Origin: Falsihalocynthiibacter sp042445055 | GTDB lineage: Bacteria > Pseudomonadota > Alphaproteobacteria > Rhodobacterales > Rhodobacteraceae | Assembly: GCF_042445055.1 (NCBI RefSeq) | Contig: NZ_CP170339.1 | Location: 2,418,001-2,482,000 of the forward strand | Reading direction: 5' to 3' | Length of the DNA stretch: 64,000 bases | Shown: positions 44,355-52,235 of the stretch, in pieces | Layout: every line of letters begins with the position of its first letter | How positions within the stretch are numbered: the first letter of the stretch is position 1 | Notes under the pieces: model-generated | What the model saw: the letters and a program-made list of their open reading frames with translations, nothing else | What the model was told of the DNA's origin: nothing | Database searches by the model: none | Position numbers and translations under genes: made by a program

Positions 44355-45454
44355 GCTTTTCGCTCGACTTTGGCGGCACTCATAAAGGCTGCAATCACAT
44401 GTACAACGCGGCGACAGGAGGATTCATCACCAACTGTGATGCGCAAACATTCAGGCAAACCATAGGAGGAAACTTGCCGAACAATCAGCCCTTCTTTTGC
44501 CAGCGCTTCATTACAAGCGTCGGCCTGAGCCTCATTCTCAAAACGTGCCAGAACAAAGTTCGCGTGAGAAGGATCGCATTTCAGGCCAAGCCCAACGAGA
44601 GAGTCGACCAGCCATTTGCGCATCTTGGCGTTCTCGTCGCGACACTTGGTAACGAATGCTGTGTCCCGAACGGCGGCCTCTGCTGCGGCGATTGCCGAAG
44701 ACGAGAGGTTGAACGGTCCACGTATACGATTGAGCACGTCAATCACATGCGCAGGGCCATACCCCCACCCGATCCGAAGCCCGCCAAGGCCATAAATTTT
44801 TGAGAATGTACGCGTCATAACGACATTGTCCCGCCTATCGGCAAGCGCCGCGCCGCCGTCATAACCCTCGACATACTCCGCATAAGCACCGTCGAGCACG
44901 AGCAACACACCCTCTGGCAACTCATCCGCAAGACGCTCTATCTCTGGCGCATCAATCATGGTGCCCGTCGGGTTGTTGGGGTTCGCGATAAAGACAAGTC
45001 GCGTTTTGTCGGTACAGCCCGCGAGAATGGCATCAACATCCGTGACGCGCGCATTCTCAGCAACCTTTACAGGGGTCGCGCCAGCCGCCATTGCGCTGAT
45101 CGGATACATAAGAAATCCGTGCTCGGTATATAGCACTTCGTTCCCCGGACCTGCGTAGGCTTGGCAAAGGAAATTGATAATCTCGTCCGAGCCAGCGCCA
45201 CAGATAATCCGCTCTGCGTCGAGATTGTGAACCTCGGCAATAGCTCCGCGCAAACCCGCATGGTCCGACGACGGATACCGATTCAAGTTGTGCATCTCGC
45301 GCGCGTATGCGGCCTTTGCAGCTTCGGATGCGCCGAATGGATTTTCGTTGGAGGATAGTTTTACGACATGCTGAACGCCTTCAACCGAGGATTTCCCCGA
45401 TTTATAGAGTTCGATTTGCATGATACCTGGCTGTGGCTTAATCGTTGAGCGCAT
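44351..45454 (-). CDS. hisC: Histidinol-phosphate aminotransferase
   Basis: A 367-residue PLP fold-type I aminotransferase for histidine synthesis. The ATG at 45454 follows AAGGGGA. Motifs: VKLSSNENPFGASEAA, ICGAGSDEIINFLC, FIANPNNPTGT, and TRTFSKIYGLGGLRIGWGYG with the PLP Lys. Some relatives also use phenylalanine or tyrosine substrates, which would fit the coupled tyrA. It heads the hisC-tyrA-extensin run. The same window holds hisS, hisZ and hisG. Confidence 0.93.
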   Translation of the reverse strand: MRSTIKPQPGIMQIELYKSGKSSVEGVQHVVKLSSNENPFGASEAAKAAYAREMHNLNRYPSSDHAGLRGAIAEVHNLDAERIICGAGSDEIINFLCQAYAGPGNEVLYTEHGFLMYPISAMAAGATPVKVAENARVTDVDAILAGCTDKTRLVFIANPNNPTGTMIDAPEIERLADELPEGVLLVLDGAYAEYVEGYDGGAALADRRDNVVMTRTFSKIYGLGGLRIGWGYGPAHVIDVLNRIRGPFNLSSSAIAAAEAAVRDTAFVTKCRDENAKMRKWLVDSLVGLGLKCDPSHANFVLARFENEAQADACNEALAKEGLIVRQVSSYGLPECLRITVGDESSCRRVVHVIAAFMSAAKVERKA

Positions 45455-45586
45455 ACTAAAATTCCCCTTATGAGCAGGTTCTAGCGAGCCAGAACCTGCT
45501 TTGCCATATGCAAATTGCCACATTGCCCACGCTAAGGGAAATTTCGGCCGATTGTCACGGGGAGTGGCCCCTGCGCCACGCTTATT

Positions 45587-47014
45587 TTAGGCCACCTTTG
45601 CCTGAGGGGAAAAACGTGCTGTGCGCGGGTCGGCACGATAGTTCGGCATATATGTATGCACATTTTCAGCCAGTTCGATCACGCTCTTGATGATCATTTC
45701 AACGGTCTCATCGGACATCAGATAGCTGAAATTCAACCGCACCCAACCTGGCTTGGCGAGTTCTTCGCCCTGCTCCAAGGCAGCAAAGAGCGCCTCTGAA
45801 TCCTGCTGATTGATACCAAGCAATCGATGCGCGTACGGCCCTGCACACGCACATCCTCCGCGCACCTGAATGCCATAAACATCCGACAGCATCCGCGTAA
45901 AGAGTTGCTGATGCACCGGCTTCCCGTCCACATCAGTGATACACAAACTAAAGAAGGGTAAACGCTCGGCTGTTGGGTTCCCAAGCACCTGAATTTGCGG
46001 GTGCGCTTCAAATGCCTGCATGCCTTCGGCACAGTGGCGTGCCTCACGCTCGTGGATTGTGTGATTTCCCACACTCTCTTTGACGAGGAAAGCTAGTGCC
46101 GCGCGAATATCGCCGATCACGTTGGGAGTTCCCGCCTCTTCGCGGGCTTCGACTTTCGCGGAGTATGCGTGCGCCCAAGGCGACACAAAACTCACCGTGC
46201 CACCACCAGGACGGCTGGGCGTGTTTCGCACAACGGCGTCGCGGCGCAAAATCAACACGCCAGAGGCTCCCGGCCCTCCCGCAAATTTATGCGGCGAGAC
46301 AACGACAGCATCTTTTGCCGTGTTGCCCCGCCCCATTGCGATCGGAACATAGGGGCCCGCCCCTGCATAATCCCAAACCGCCAAGGCTCCGTGAGTTTTG
46401 AGTAGCCTTGTTATTTCTTCATCGTCACTCAGAATGCCTGTGACATTAGACGCCTTAGAAAACGCCCCAATGAGCAAGTCGCATTCGCGATGTTCGATCA
46501 GCGCTTCTTTGAGGACCGCGAGATCAGGCCCGCCCGCAGATCCCTCTGGAATCTCAACGACTTTGGCATTGGATTCCCGCCAAGGAAGGATGTTGGAGTG
46601 GTGCTCATATGGTCCAATAAATACGACAGCATTCTTGGCGTCATTGACCCCAAGCAACGACACCAATTGATTAAGCCCCGCAGTCGCACCTGCCCCTGCA
46701 AAAATGACCGCGCAATCATCATCCGCACCGGTAACGCGCGCAATCTCTGCCCGCGCCGCAGCGCGCATTCGCGTCATATACGCTCCACAGTATGATGCTT
46801 CGGTATGGGAGTTCGCATAGTAGGGAAGCACGTTCTCATGGATGTAACTCTCAACCTGACGAAGCGCACGACCAGAGGCCACATAATCTGCGTAGACAAG
46901 CGGCACGTCGCCATTCAATCCAGGGATCATCGCGCCTTCGCCGATCAAACCGTCGCGGAAGAATTGGACGGGATCAGGGCTGGCAATGGTTTTCTTGAAG
47001 TCTGTGAGGGGCAT
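45587..47014 (-). CDS. Class V aminotransferase (SufS/selenocysteine-lyase-like)
   Basis: A 475-residue PLP-dependent class V protein. The start at 47014 (MPLTDFKKTIASPDPVQ) follows AAAGGA; a longer frame from 47050 is less likely. Visible: YADYVASGRALRQVE, NSHTEASYCGAYMTRMR, VIFAGAGATAGLNQLV, GPYEHHSNILPWRE and the PLP Lys in VVSPHKFAGGPGASGVL. The C-terminal part has GIQVRGGCACAGPYAH, a Cys-x-Cys that may play the desulfurase role. It resembles cysteine desulfurase/selenocysteine lyase relatives without being a clear IscS/SufS. Divergent from an Lrp regulator. Substrate unknown. Confidence 0.85.
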   Translation of the reverse strand: MPLTDFKKTIASPDPVQFFRDGLIGEGAMIPGLNGDVPLVYADYVASGRALRQVESYIHENVLPYYANSHTEASYCGAYMTRMRAAARAEIARVTGADDDCAVIFAGAGATAGLNQLVSLLGVNDAKNAVVFIGPYEHHSNILPWRESNAKVVEIPEGSAGGPDLAVLKEALIEHRECDLLIGAFSKASNVTGILSDDEEITRLLKTHGALAVWDYAGAGPYVPIAMGRGNTAKDAVVVSPHKFAGGPGASGVLILRRDAVVRNTPSRPGGGTVSFVSPWAHAYSAKVEAREEAGTPNVIGDIRAALAFLVKESVGNHTIHEREARHCAEGMQAFEAHPQIQVLGNPTAERLPFFSLCITDVDGKPVHQQLFTRMLSDVYGIQVRGGCACAGPYAHRLLGINQQDSEALFAALEQGEELAKPGWVRLNFSYLMSDETVEMIIKSVIELAENVHTYMPNYRADPRTARFSPQAKVA

Positions 47015-47068
47015 TTGGTATCCTTTCGTAAGGAACTTATACCCCGTCAAAAGGAAGATATTGACCCA

Positions 47069-47102
47069 AATGACATTGCCAATGACATCTTTCTCGTGTC
47101 AT
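47069..47102. promoter_or_regulatory. Repeated AATGACAT motif between PLP enzyme and Lrp gene
   Basis: AATGACAT occurs at 47069-47076 and 47081-47088 (12-base period), and the inverted TGTCAT at 47097-47102. This is in the 98-base gap between the divergent starts, a good place for the Lrp protein to bind. Confidence 0.4.
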
Positions 47103-47112
47103 ATGACCCGTA

Positions 47113-47577
47113 ATGGACAAGAAAATAGATCATATAGATAGACGCATCCTTGCGGAGCTACAGCGCGATTCGTCCCTGTCACAGCGCGCTTTGGCAGAGC
47201 GCGTGAACCTCTCTCAGAATGCCTGTTGGCGTCGCCTTCAGGCTCTCACTGAAAATGGTGTTCTACAAGGTTCCACCGCGCGGATTGATCGTCGCAAACT
47301 GGGGCTGACCTTGGTTGTCTTCGTCATGCTGCGAACGCGCCACCATTCCGCAGAGTGGCTGCGGACATTTCGCAGGCACGTGCTCACGATTCCAGAAATT
47401 GTGGATTTTCATCGGATTGGTGGTGATTACGATTATCAACTCAAGGTCGTCACCGAAAGCATGGACACATACGATAAGGTCTACCAACGACTTATCGAAG
47501 GTATCGAGCTTGATGGTGTCACAAGTTACTTCGCGATGGAAAGCATTGCCGAGGGGCGCCCGCTTCCCATCGAATAG
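47113..47577 (+). CDS. Lrp/AsnC-family transcriptional regulator
   Basis: A 154-residue Lrp/AsnC regulator. Winged helix: KIDHIDRRILAELQRDSSLSQ (in outline), then ALAERVNLSQNACWRRLQALTE. The RAM domain has VDFHRIGGDYDYQLKVVTES. It sits 98 bases from the divergent PLP enzyme, which is the obvious target. There is no clear ribosome site right before the ATG. It differs from the Lrp-like regulator at 6619-7119 and is not a near duplicate. Converges on the lipoprotein with a 6-base gap. Confidence 0.93.
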   Translation: MDKKIDHIDRRILAELQRDSSLSQRALAERVNLSQNACWRRLQALTENGVLQGSTARIDRRKLGLTLVVFVMLRTRHHSAEWLRTFRRHVLTIPEIVDFHRIGGDYDYQLKVVTESMDTYDKVYQRLIEGIELDGVTSYFAMESIAEGRPLPIE

Positions 47578-47583
47578 GGTGCC

Positions 47584-47997
47584 TTACCCAGCCGACACAT
47601 CACCCTCTTTGGGGCTGTAGGAATAGGTAAACTGTGCGCCCTGCCCTCTGTCACGGATGCCGATCACACCGTTTTCGATCAACAAGAAGAGCTGACAATC
47701 TGAATCTTGGCTATGCGAAGCAAGCGTGCGGCAGTAATACCCGCGACGCCATTCCCAATTGCCAGTCATCTGTTCGCCGCCGAACACGCCGGAAATGGTA
47801 CCGTCCTGATGAATGAACAGATTATTTCCGTCACCCAGATAAAGGGGCCGTCCAGCAACATAAGCACGGAAGGCCTCTTCGGTTTTGATTACGCTAGAAT
47901 CCCTCGAAACATCATTCGTAGAAATGACATTGTATCGATTTCCACAGGCCGCCAGCGTTGCGGCAAGTGACAGTGTAATTGCTATAACTTTTAACAT
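47584..47997 (-). CDS. Small lipoprotein of unknown function
   Basis: A 137-residue lipoprotein. The ATG at 47997 has GGGGG upstream; the longer frame from 48054 has no support. The signal is MLKVIAITLSLAATLAACGN, with lipobox L-A-A-C at Cys17, a substrate for Lgt in this window. The mature part has a beta-rich core (LYLGDGNNLFIHQDGTISGVF followed by MTGNWEWRRGYYC) with two Cys that could pair. No known domain is recognised with certainty, so no function is given. Confidence 0.78.
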   Translation of the reverse strand: MLKVIAITLSLAATLAACGNRYNVISTNDVSRDSSVIKTEEAFRAYVAGRPLYLGDGNNLFIHQDGTISGVFGGEQMTGNWEWRRGYYCRTLASHSQDSDCQLFLLIENGVIGIRDRGQGAQFTYSYSPKEGDVSAG

Positions 47998-48062
47998 AAT
48001 ACCCCCACCACATTGAAAGGCATTCACGCTAAACCACCCCCGCCCCCAAGTCAATAAAACGC

Positions 48063-48089
48063 AAAAAGGGCCGCCAATCGGCAGCCCTT
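48063..48089 (-). terminator. Intrinsic terminator of rpsD
   Basis: On the minus strand a 10-bp stem (AAGGGCTGCC / GGCGGCCCTT, one wobble) with a GATT loop, followed by TTTTTG, 24 bases after the rpsD stop. Confidence 0.88.
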
Positions 48090-48113
48090 CTGAAAATTCT
48101 GATGTGGCGAAGA

Positions 48114-48734
48114 TTAGTTCTTCGCGTAGAATTCCACCACGAGGTTTGGTTCCATTACGACTGGGTAAGGAACGTCGCCGAGGCTAGGTGTGCGAACGAA
48201 TGTTGCTGTCATCTTGCTGTGGTCAACTTCGACATAGTCAGGAACATCACGTTCCGCCAATTGTGTGGCTTCGATCAGAACTGCGAGTTGCTTGGAGCGA
48301 TCACGCACTTCGATAACGTCACCTTCTTTAACGCGGTAAGAAGGAATGTTCACTTTCTTGCCGTTCACTTTGACGTGGCCGTGGTTCACGAATTGACGTG
48401 CAGCAAATACTGTTGCAACGAATTTCGCACGGTAAACAACGGCGTCGAGGCGGCGCTCAAGCAGACCGATGAGGTTTTCACCTGTGTCGCCTTTTACACG
48501 CTCAGCTTCGCCATAGATGCGGCGGAATTGTTTTTCGGTCAGGTCGCCGTAGTAGCCTTTAAGCTTCTGCTTGGCGCGCAACTGTGTACCGAAGTCGGAA
48601 ATTTTACCTTTACGGCGCTGACCGTGCTGGCCTGGTCCGTATTCGCGGCGGTTAACTGGAGACTTAGGACGGCCCCAGATGTTTTCGCCCATGCGGCGGT
48701 CGATTTTATGCTTGGCAGACGTACGTTTAGTCAC
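48114..48734 (-). CDS. rpsD: 30S ribosomal protein S4 (GTG start)
   Basis: The 206-residue S4, a primary assembly protein of the 30S body. The start codon is GTG at 48732-48734 (MTKRTSAKHKIDRRMGE), with AAAGGA seven bases upstream. Visible: the N-terminal KRTSAKHKIDRRMGENIWGR stretch (in outline), then YGDLTEKQFRRIYGEAERV, and the S4 RNA-binding domain with RRLDAVVYRAKFVATVFAARQ (in outline) and VNGKKVNIPSYRVKEGDVIEV. It is a single gene. S4 often represses its own operon; here the leader has a hairpin over the ribosome site, and a promoter lies about 150 bases upstream. Confidence 0.97.
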   Translation of the reverse strand: MTKRTSAKHKIDRRMGENIWGRPKSPVNRREYGPGQHGQRRKGKISDFGTQLRAKQKLKGYYGDLTEKQFRRIYGEAERVKGDTGENLIGLLERRLDAVVYRAKFVATVFAARQFVNHGHVKVNGKKVNIPSYRVKEGDVIEVRDRSKQLAVLIEATQLAERDVPDYVEVDHSKMTATFVRTPSLGDVPYPVVMEPNLVVEFYAKN

Positions 48735-48742
48735 GGCTGGAT

Positions 48743-48779
48743 CCTTTCAAGTGCGCTCGACAGTCGAGCTTGTGAAAGG
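48743..48779 (-). promoter_or_regulatory. Leader hairpin over the rpsD ribosome site
   Basis: In the mRNA, CCTTTCA pairs with TGAAAGG (7 bp), a small internal loop follows, and GCTCGA pairs with TCGAGC (6 bp) around a 3-base loop. The 3' arm contains the AAAGG of the Shine-Dalgarno region. Closing this fold would hide the ribosome site. It is a candidate S4 autoregulatory element. Confidence 0.55.
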
Positions 48780-49043
48780 TGCTTTCCTTTCCGTTGGACC
48801 AGAACGATCCGCGGGCGACAGAACATCTCTCGCGAGAGTCACAAACACCAAAGTAATTTCCCAACCACATTGGCCGAGAATTCGGGGCTTATATAAGCTC
48901 AGATAGCAGAGTCAATGACCAAAGGACGTGTTTTCCAAACATTCGCCCATTCTCTTGATTGACAGAAGCGCCCAGCCAAAACCGAGCGCTTCAACCTGCA
49001 TTATCACGGGCATTTCAGAAGCAAAAGCGCCCCTACCCTGTTC
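48780..49043. other. rpsD upstream region, no gene
   Basis: Together with the hairpin this makes about 310 bases without a gene. It holds a second palindrome CTCTCGCGAGAG (48827-48838) in the rpsD leader, the rpsD promoter, and then about 130 bases (48916-49043) in which I see nothing that looks functional. Confidence 0.5.
48888..48915 (-). promoter_or_regulatory. Sigma-70-type promoter of rpsD
   Basis: On the minus strand TTGACT (48910-48915) is followed after 16 bases by TATAAG (48888-48893). Five of six matches each, giving a leader of about 145 bases before the GTG start. Confidence 0.62.
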
Positions 49044-49469
49044 TTATGCCGCAAGCGCCGAGTCCATACTGCTCAGAATACGAGCCCAGCCACCTTCGTG
49101 ATTGCTTCGTTTCTCCTCATCCATAAAGCGAACATGGGTAAGCGTAACGTGCGTACCGGTCTCTACCGGCTCAAATGTCAGCGTAACGGTACTGTCTTCC
49201 ACGGACACGGGGCTTTCCCATGTGAATACGAGGCGCTCGTGAGGTGAGATTTCCTTGTAGGTGCCCGCGTGTGGAATTTCTTGATCGCCAACCTTCATGA
49301 CCACTTCAAAACGCCCCCCTTCTTTGGCGTCGCTAGAGGCGCTCGGCACCGACATATTGTCTCCGGGCAGCATGAATTTACGTAACATATCGGGGTTTAG
49401 CCAAGCGTTAAAAACGGCTTCTGGGGTCGCGTTGATTGTGCGGTCTACGGTAAGAGATAGATCAGTCAT
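49044..49469 (-). CDS. SRPBCC (AHSA1-like) protein
   Basis: A 141-residue START/Bet v1-fold protein of the AHSA1 group. Visible: LTVDRTINATPEAVFNAWLNPDMLRKF (in outline), the GGRFEVVMKVGD hairpin, YKEISPHERLVFTWESPVS and the closing helix EGGWARILSSMDSAL. It follows the ArsR-type regulator and overlaps it by eight bases, a pairing seen in many bacteria, where the partner may bind a small hydrophobic ligand. No ligand can be read. It is the second gene of the pair. Confidence 0.9.
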   Translation of the reverse strand: MTDLSLTVDRTINATPEAVFNAWLNPDMLRKFMLPGDNMSVPSASSDAKEGGRFEVVMKVGDQEIPHAGTYKEISPHERLVFTWESPVSVEDSTVTLTFEPVETGTHVTLTHVRFMDEEKRSNHEGGWARILSSMDSALAA

Positions 49470-49809
49470 CTTCGTTGTCTCCTTGGGTTACAATGTCGTC
49501 AAGTGCCTCTAAACGGAGGCTCCAGATCGAGCGTAGCGACGCGAACCAAGCATCAATTTCCACGAGCGGCTCCATCTGCACCTCGATGAGGTGCTCTCGC
49601 CATTCCGTCCTGCGCGCCACCAGCCCTACGCGCTCCAGCACCTTTATGTGCTTGGAAACCGAGTTGAGGCTCATGTCGAACTGACGGTGAATAGCCGTCA
49701 CCCGCATCGCTCCCTGCTGCGCCAAAAGCGTCAGGATTGCGCGTCGCGTAGGATCGCTTGCCGCCTTCAGTATCTCGCTTAATGCGTCTTCATTTATTCG
49801 TTCAACCAT
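49462..49809 (-). CDS. ArsR-type winged-helix regulator
   Basis: A 115-residue ArsR-like regulator. The ATG at 49809 (MVERINEDALSEILKAASD) is preferred over an in-frame start five codons upstream. Family marks: SDPTRRAILTLLAQQGAMRV, then AIHRQFDMSLNSVSKHIKVLERVGLV (in outline) as the recognition helix. There is no Cys-rich metal site, so it belongs with the metal-independent members that pair with SRPBCC genes. Direct repeats around its start probably form its operator. Confidence 0.92.
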   Translation of the reverse strand: MVERINEDALSEILKAASDPTRRAILTLLAQQGAMRVTAIHRQFDMSLNSVSKHIKVLERVGLVARRTEWREHLIEVQMEPLVEIDAWFASLRSIWSLRLEALDDIVTQGDNEDD

Positions 49810-49812
49810 AAG

Positions 49813-49864
49813 GGTGAATAACACTCAATACAGATATGAGTCAACCAAATAGGTGAATGACACT
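49813..49864. repeat. Direct repeats around the arsR-type promoter
   Basis: GGTGAATAACACT (49813-49825) and GGTGAATGACACT (49852-49864) match at 12 of 13 positions and are 39 bases apart. On the minus strand they bracket a TTGACT at 49839-49844, and the first is directly upstream of the start codon. This fits an operator for the ArsR-type regulator. Confidence 0.5.
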
Positions 49865-49971
49865 ACACCCCACCTATAACCTAATGTTAACGATCACAAA
49901 TCTTGTTTTATTACCCCATTGCCGCTAGCCTCGGATAGGTTTGGATTAGTTAGTTATTTTTAAGGGGAATC

Positions 49972-50940
49972 ATGGCGCAAGACTCTGGGGCATCTCACCG
50001 ACCTGTTGACGTGCTGCTAGACAATAAAGACGTCACACGCGTTCGGACTCCCCAGGTGGATATCGAGATCGTTAATCGCGTGGCCTCCCAAGAGAGCGGG
50101 CTATCTTGGCGGCTCTCTAAGTTCACAACGCACGGACCAAAGGAAGTCGAGGTACAAGGCATTCGCGCCGCGGATTTTGTTTTCACGCAAGTTCCACTCA
50201 TGGGAACCTTCGATGCACAACTTGCCTGCGGAACGTCATTCAACTCAGGCTCTGTTGGTCTTGTCCGCCCCACGAGCGCAAATGCGCTATTCAAATTCGA
50301 GCAGTCCGAAAACCAAATGTTCGGCGCCATGATCCCGCTTGCATCTATCCAAGACTGGTTCGGGGAAAATGTGCCGCTCGGGATGCGCAAAATGCTTGAT
50401 GATAGCTCCCTCCAAGCGTTTCACCGTGGCCTGCCGCCACCTGTTTTCCTAAAACAACTTCTATCGCACGCGTTGCAGAACAAAACGCCCCTGCGCAGAC
50501 TGTTACTGGATGGGGTGGCGCTGCAAATTCTAGGATATCATCTGGATAAGCTCGACTGGGGCAAGCATCGCGGCCCCACTTTGGCAGAGCAACGCTGCGC
50601 GCGCGACGCGCGGGCCATTATGAAAGCGAATGCAATGTCACCGATGTCCATTGCCGAGATCGCAGGAACGCTCAAGATTTCGGCGCGGCGGCTTGAGATC
50701 GCGCATAAGGAACTGTTTGGTAGTAGCCTTCATCAGTCCATGATCCAGCTTCGACTTGAGGCCGCATGTGACGCCTTGCGCGCAGGCGAACCAATCAAAT
50801 CTGTTGCGCATCGAATGGGATATTCCAGCGCAAGCAACTTCTCCTACGCGTTCCGCCGTCAAATCGGCTTACCGCCACGTGCATGGCTTGATAGCCAAAT
50901 GAACACAGCCCAAATCAGGCTTATTGATCCCAAAGACTGA
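49972..50940 (+). CDS. AraC-family transcriptional regulator
   Basis: A 322-residue AraC-type activator. The two helix-turn-helix motifs are at the C-terminus: MSIAEIAGTLKISARRLEIAH and IKSVAHRMGYSSASNFSYAFR (both in outline), the latter followed by QIGLPPRAW. The N-terminal half (FTQVPLMGTFDAQLACGTSFN) resembles the AraC-binding-like ligand domain but has no clear effector residues. AAGGGGA precedes the ATG. It converges on the porin-like gene with a 17-base gap; its target is unknown. Confidence 0.92.
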   Translation: MAQDSGASHRPVDVLLDNKDVTRVRTPQVDIEIVNRVASQESGLSWRLSKFTTHGPKEVEVQGIRAADFVFTQVPLMGTFDAQLACGTSFNSGSVGLVRPTSANALFKFEQSENQMFGAMIPLASIQDWFGENVPLGMRKMLDDSSLQAFHRGLPPPVFLKQLLSHALQNKTPLRRLLLDGVALQILGYHLDKLDWGKHRGPTLAEQRCARDARAIMKANAMSPMSIAEIAGTLKISARRLEIAHKELFGSSLHQSMIQLRLEAACDALRAGEPIKSVAHRMGYSSASNFSYAFRRQIGLPPRAWLDSQMNTAQIRLIDPKD

Positions 50941-50957
50941 TACCCAACTAGAGCTCG

Positions 50958-52070
50958 CTAGAACTTCCAGCGCGCGCCCGCCAGAACTGCGCTGAGATCT
51001 TGGTAGTCGGTGTCTTTATTGTCAGAATATCGATAACGCCGGTATCCAACATACAGCGCAAGGTTATGGCGATCGATGTGCTGTACGGCCTGAATACCGA
51101 ATGATTCCGATTGTCCATTCGGCAGCGTAATGTTTGTCCCCTGATAACGGTCAAACGAAAGCGCTGTCTCGCCCAACTCCCAGAAGGTTTGGCGCCAGCC
51201 AAGTTTGGTATATACATAACCGCCATTTTGCGTGAGCACATCCGCCATCGCCACGGTCAGGTTAAGCCCCGTTTCATGGTGGAGAAAGCTTGCAGAGCCT
51301 GACAACGTACCCGCCCTCTCAAAATCATCGCGCCAACCGTACCCGATGGCGGCATCCACGTTGAACACTTCACCATTGTAACGGTATCGCATCGCGGCGT
51401 CAAAATACTCTGTGTCCCTAAAATCGGTCAGGATGTCAGTTCCAGCAGCGCCGGAAAACTGAAAGCCCGAGAATACCCGCGAGTCATAGCGCACCCGAAA
51501 TCGGCGGCCACCGTCGTAGTTCCGAAAAACCTGTCCGATCGGGATACCAGATAATTCGGTTCCGTCGCGAATCCCAAAAAGTCCCGCCGGATACTGAAGC
51601 CCGGAATAGCCAGCGACCCTTGTGCCCGAATAATCAGATTCAGAAATTCCATCGGTCGCCATGCTCCCCTGTCCGAACCAGAAGGTACCTGCCTCGGTGA
51701 AATAGCTAATCTCGACTTTGCGGATGTCAGTTTTACGCCATTGGAACTCGGCGACATCTATGCTTTGGTTTACTTCGGAGGTCGTTTTGAAGCCAAAAGC
51801 GGTCTCGGCGTTGAATTTGAACTCGCTGCCATCCTCCAACTTAACCGTGGTTCTAAGGCCTATGCGACTGACGGAGTTGGCGTTATCCGCGGTGCGGCGG
51901 TAGCGCTGAACGCCGTCATCAACATATTGAAATGTCGGGTTAAGATGCCCGTAAATCTGCCATCGCAGATCATAGAACCGCTGAGAGGTCCCCTCCTGCC
52001 CCATCGCCCCCTGAGCCAAAGCAAGTGAGCCGGCCGCCGCAAACGCAAATTTACGGACAGGCCCTAACAT
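50958..52070 (-). CDS. Porin-like outer-membrane beta-barrel protein
   Basis: A 370-residue exported protein. The ATG at 52070 gives a signal peptide (FAFAAAGSLALAQGAMGQ, cleavage near residue 26). The body has alternating aromatic strands such as RRFRVRYDSRVFSGFQFSGA, RYRYNGEVFNVDAAIGYGW and NLALYVGYRRYRY, and ends in A-R-W-K-F with the terminal Phe of outer-membrane barrels. Length fits a 16-strand porin. The family could be a general porin or a specific one; the conserved Rhodobacter porin loop is not obvious. No operon partner in this direction. Confidence 0.8.
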   Translation of the reverse strand: MLGPVRKFAFAAAGSLALAQGAMGQEGTSQRFYDLRWQIYGHLNPTFQYVDDGVQRYRRTADNANSVSRIGLRTTVKLEDGSEFKFNAETAFGFKTTSEVNQSIDVAEFQWRKTDIRKVEISYFTEAGTFWFGQGSMATDGISESDYSGTRVAGYSGLQYPAGLFGIRDGTELSGIPIGQVFRNYDGGRRFRVRYDSRVFSGFQFSGAAGTDILTDFRDTEYFDAAMRYRYNGEVFNVDAAIGYGWRDDFERAGTLSGSASFLHHETGLNLTVAMADVLTQNGGYVYTKLGWRQTFWELGETALSFDRYQGTNITLPNGQSESFGIQAVQHIDRHNLALYVGYRRYRYSDNKDTDYQDLSAVLAGARWKF

Positions 52071-52235
52071 TGGAACGACCAACAAAGAAATATTGCAAAA
52101 CCGGCCAAAGAGTGCACCTAAAACACATGTTTAAATGCCTCTAGTTTAACGCCTGTATGCAACCTTTCTAGTAAAATTATGAGTAGCGTTCATCCGAACG
52201 GCGACGCATCAGCAAACTCTGAAAGGCAAACAGCC

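Noticed and set aside
47584..48054. Longer start for the small lipoprotein at 48054
   Set aside because: It would put the lipoprotein signal in the middle of the chain; the ATG at 47997 begins the signal directly with a ribosome site.
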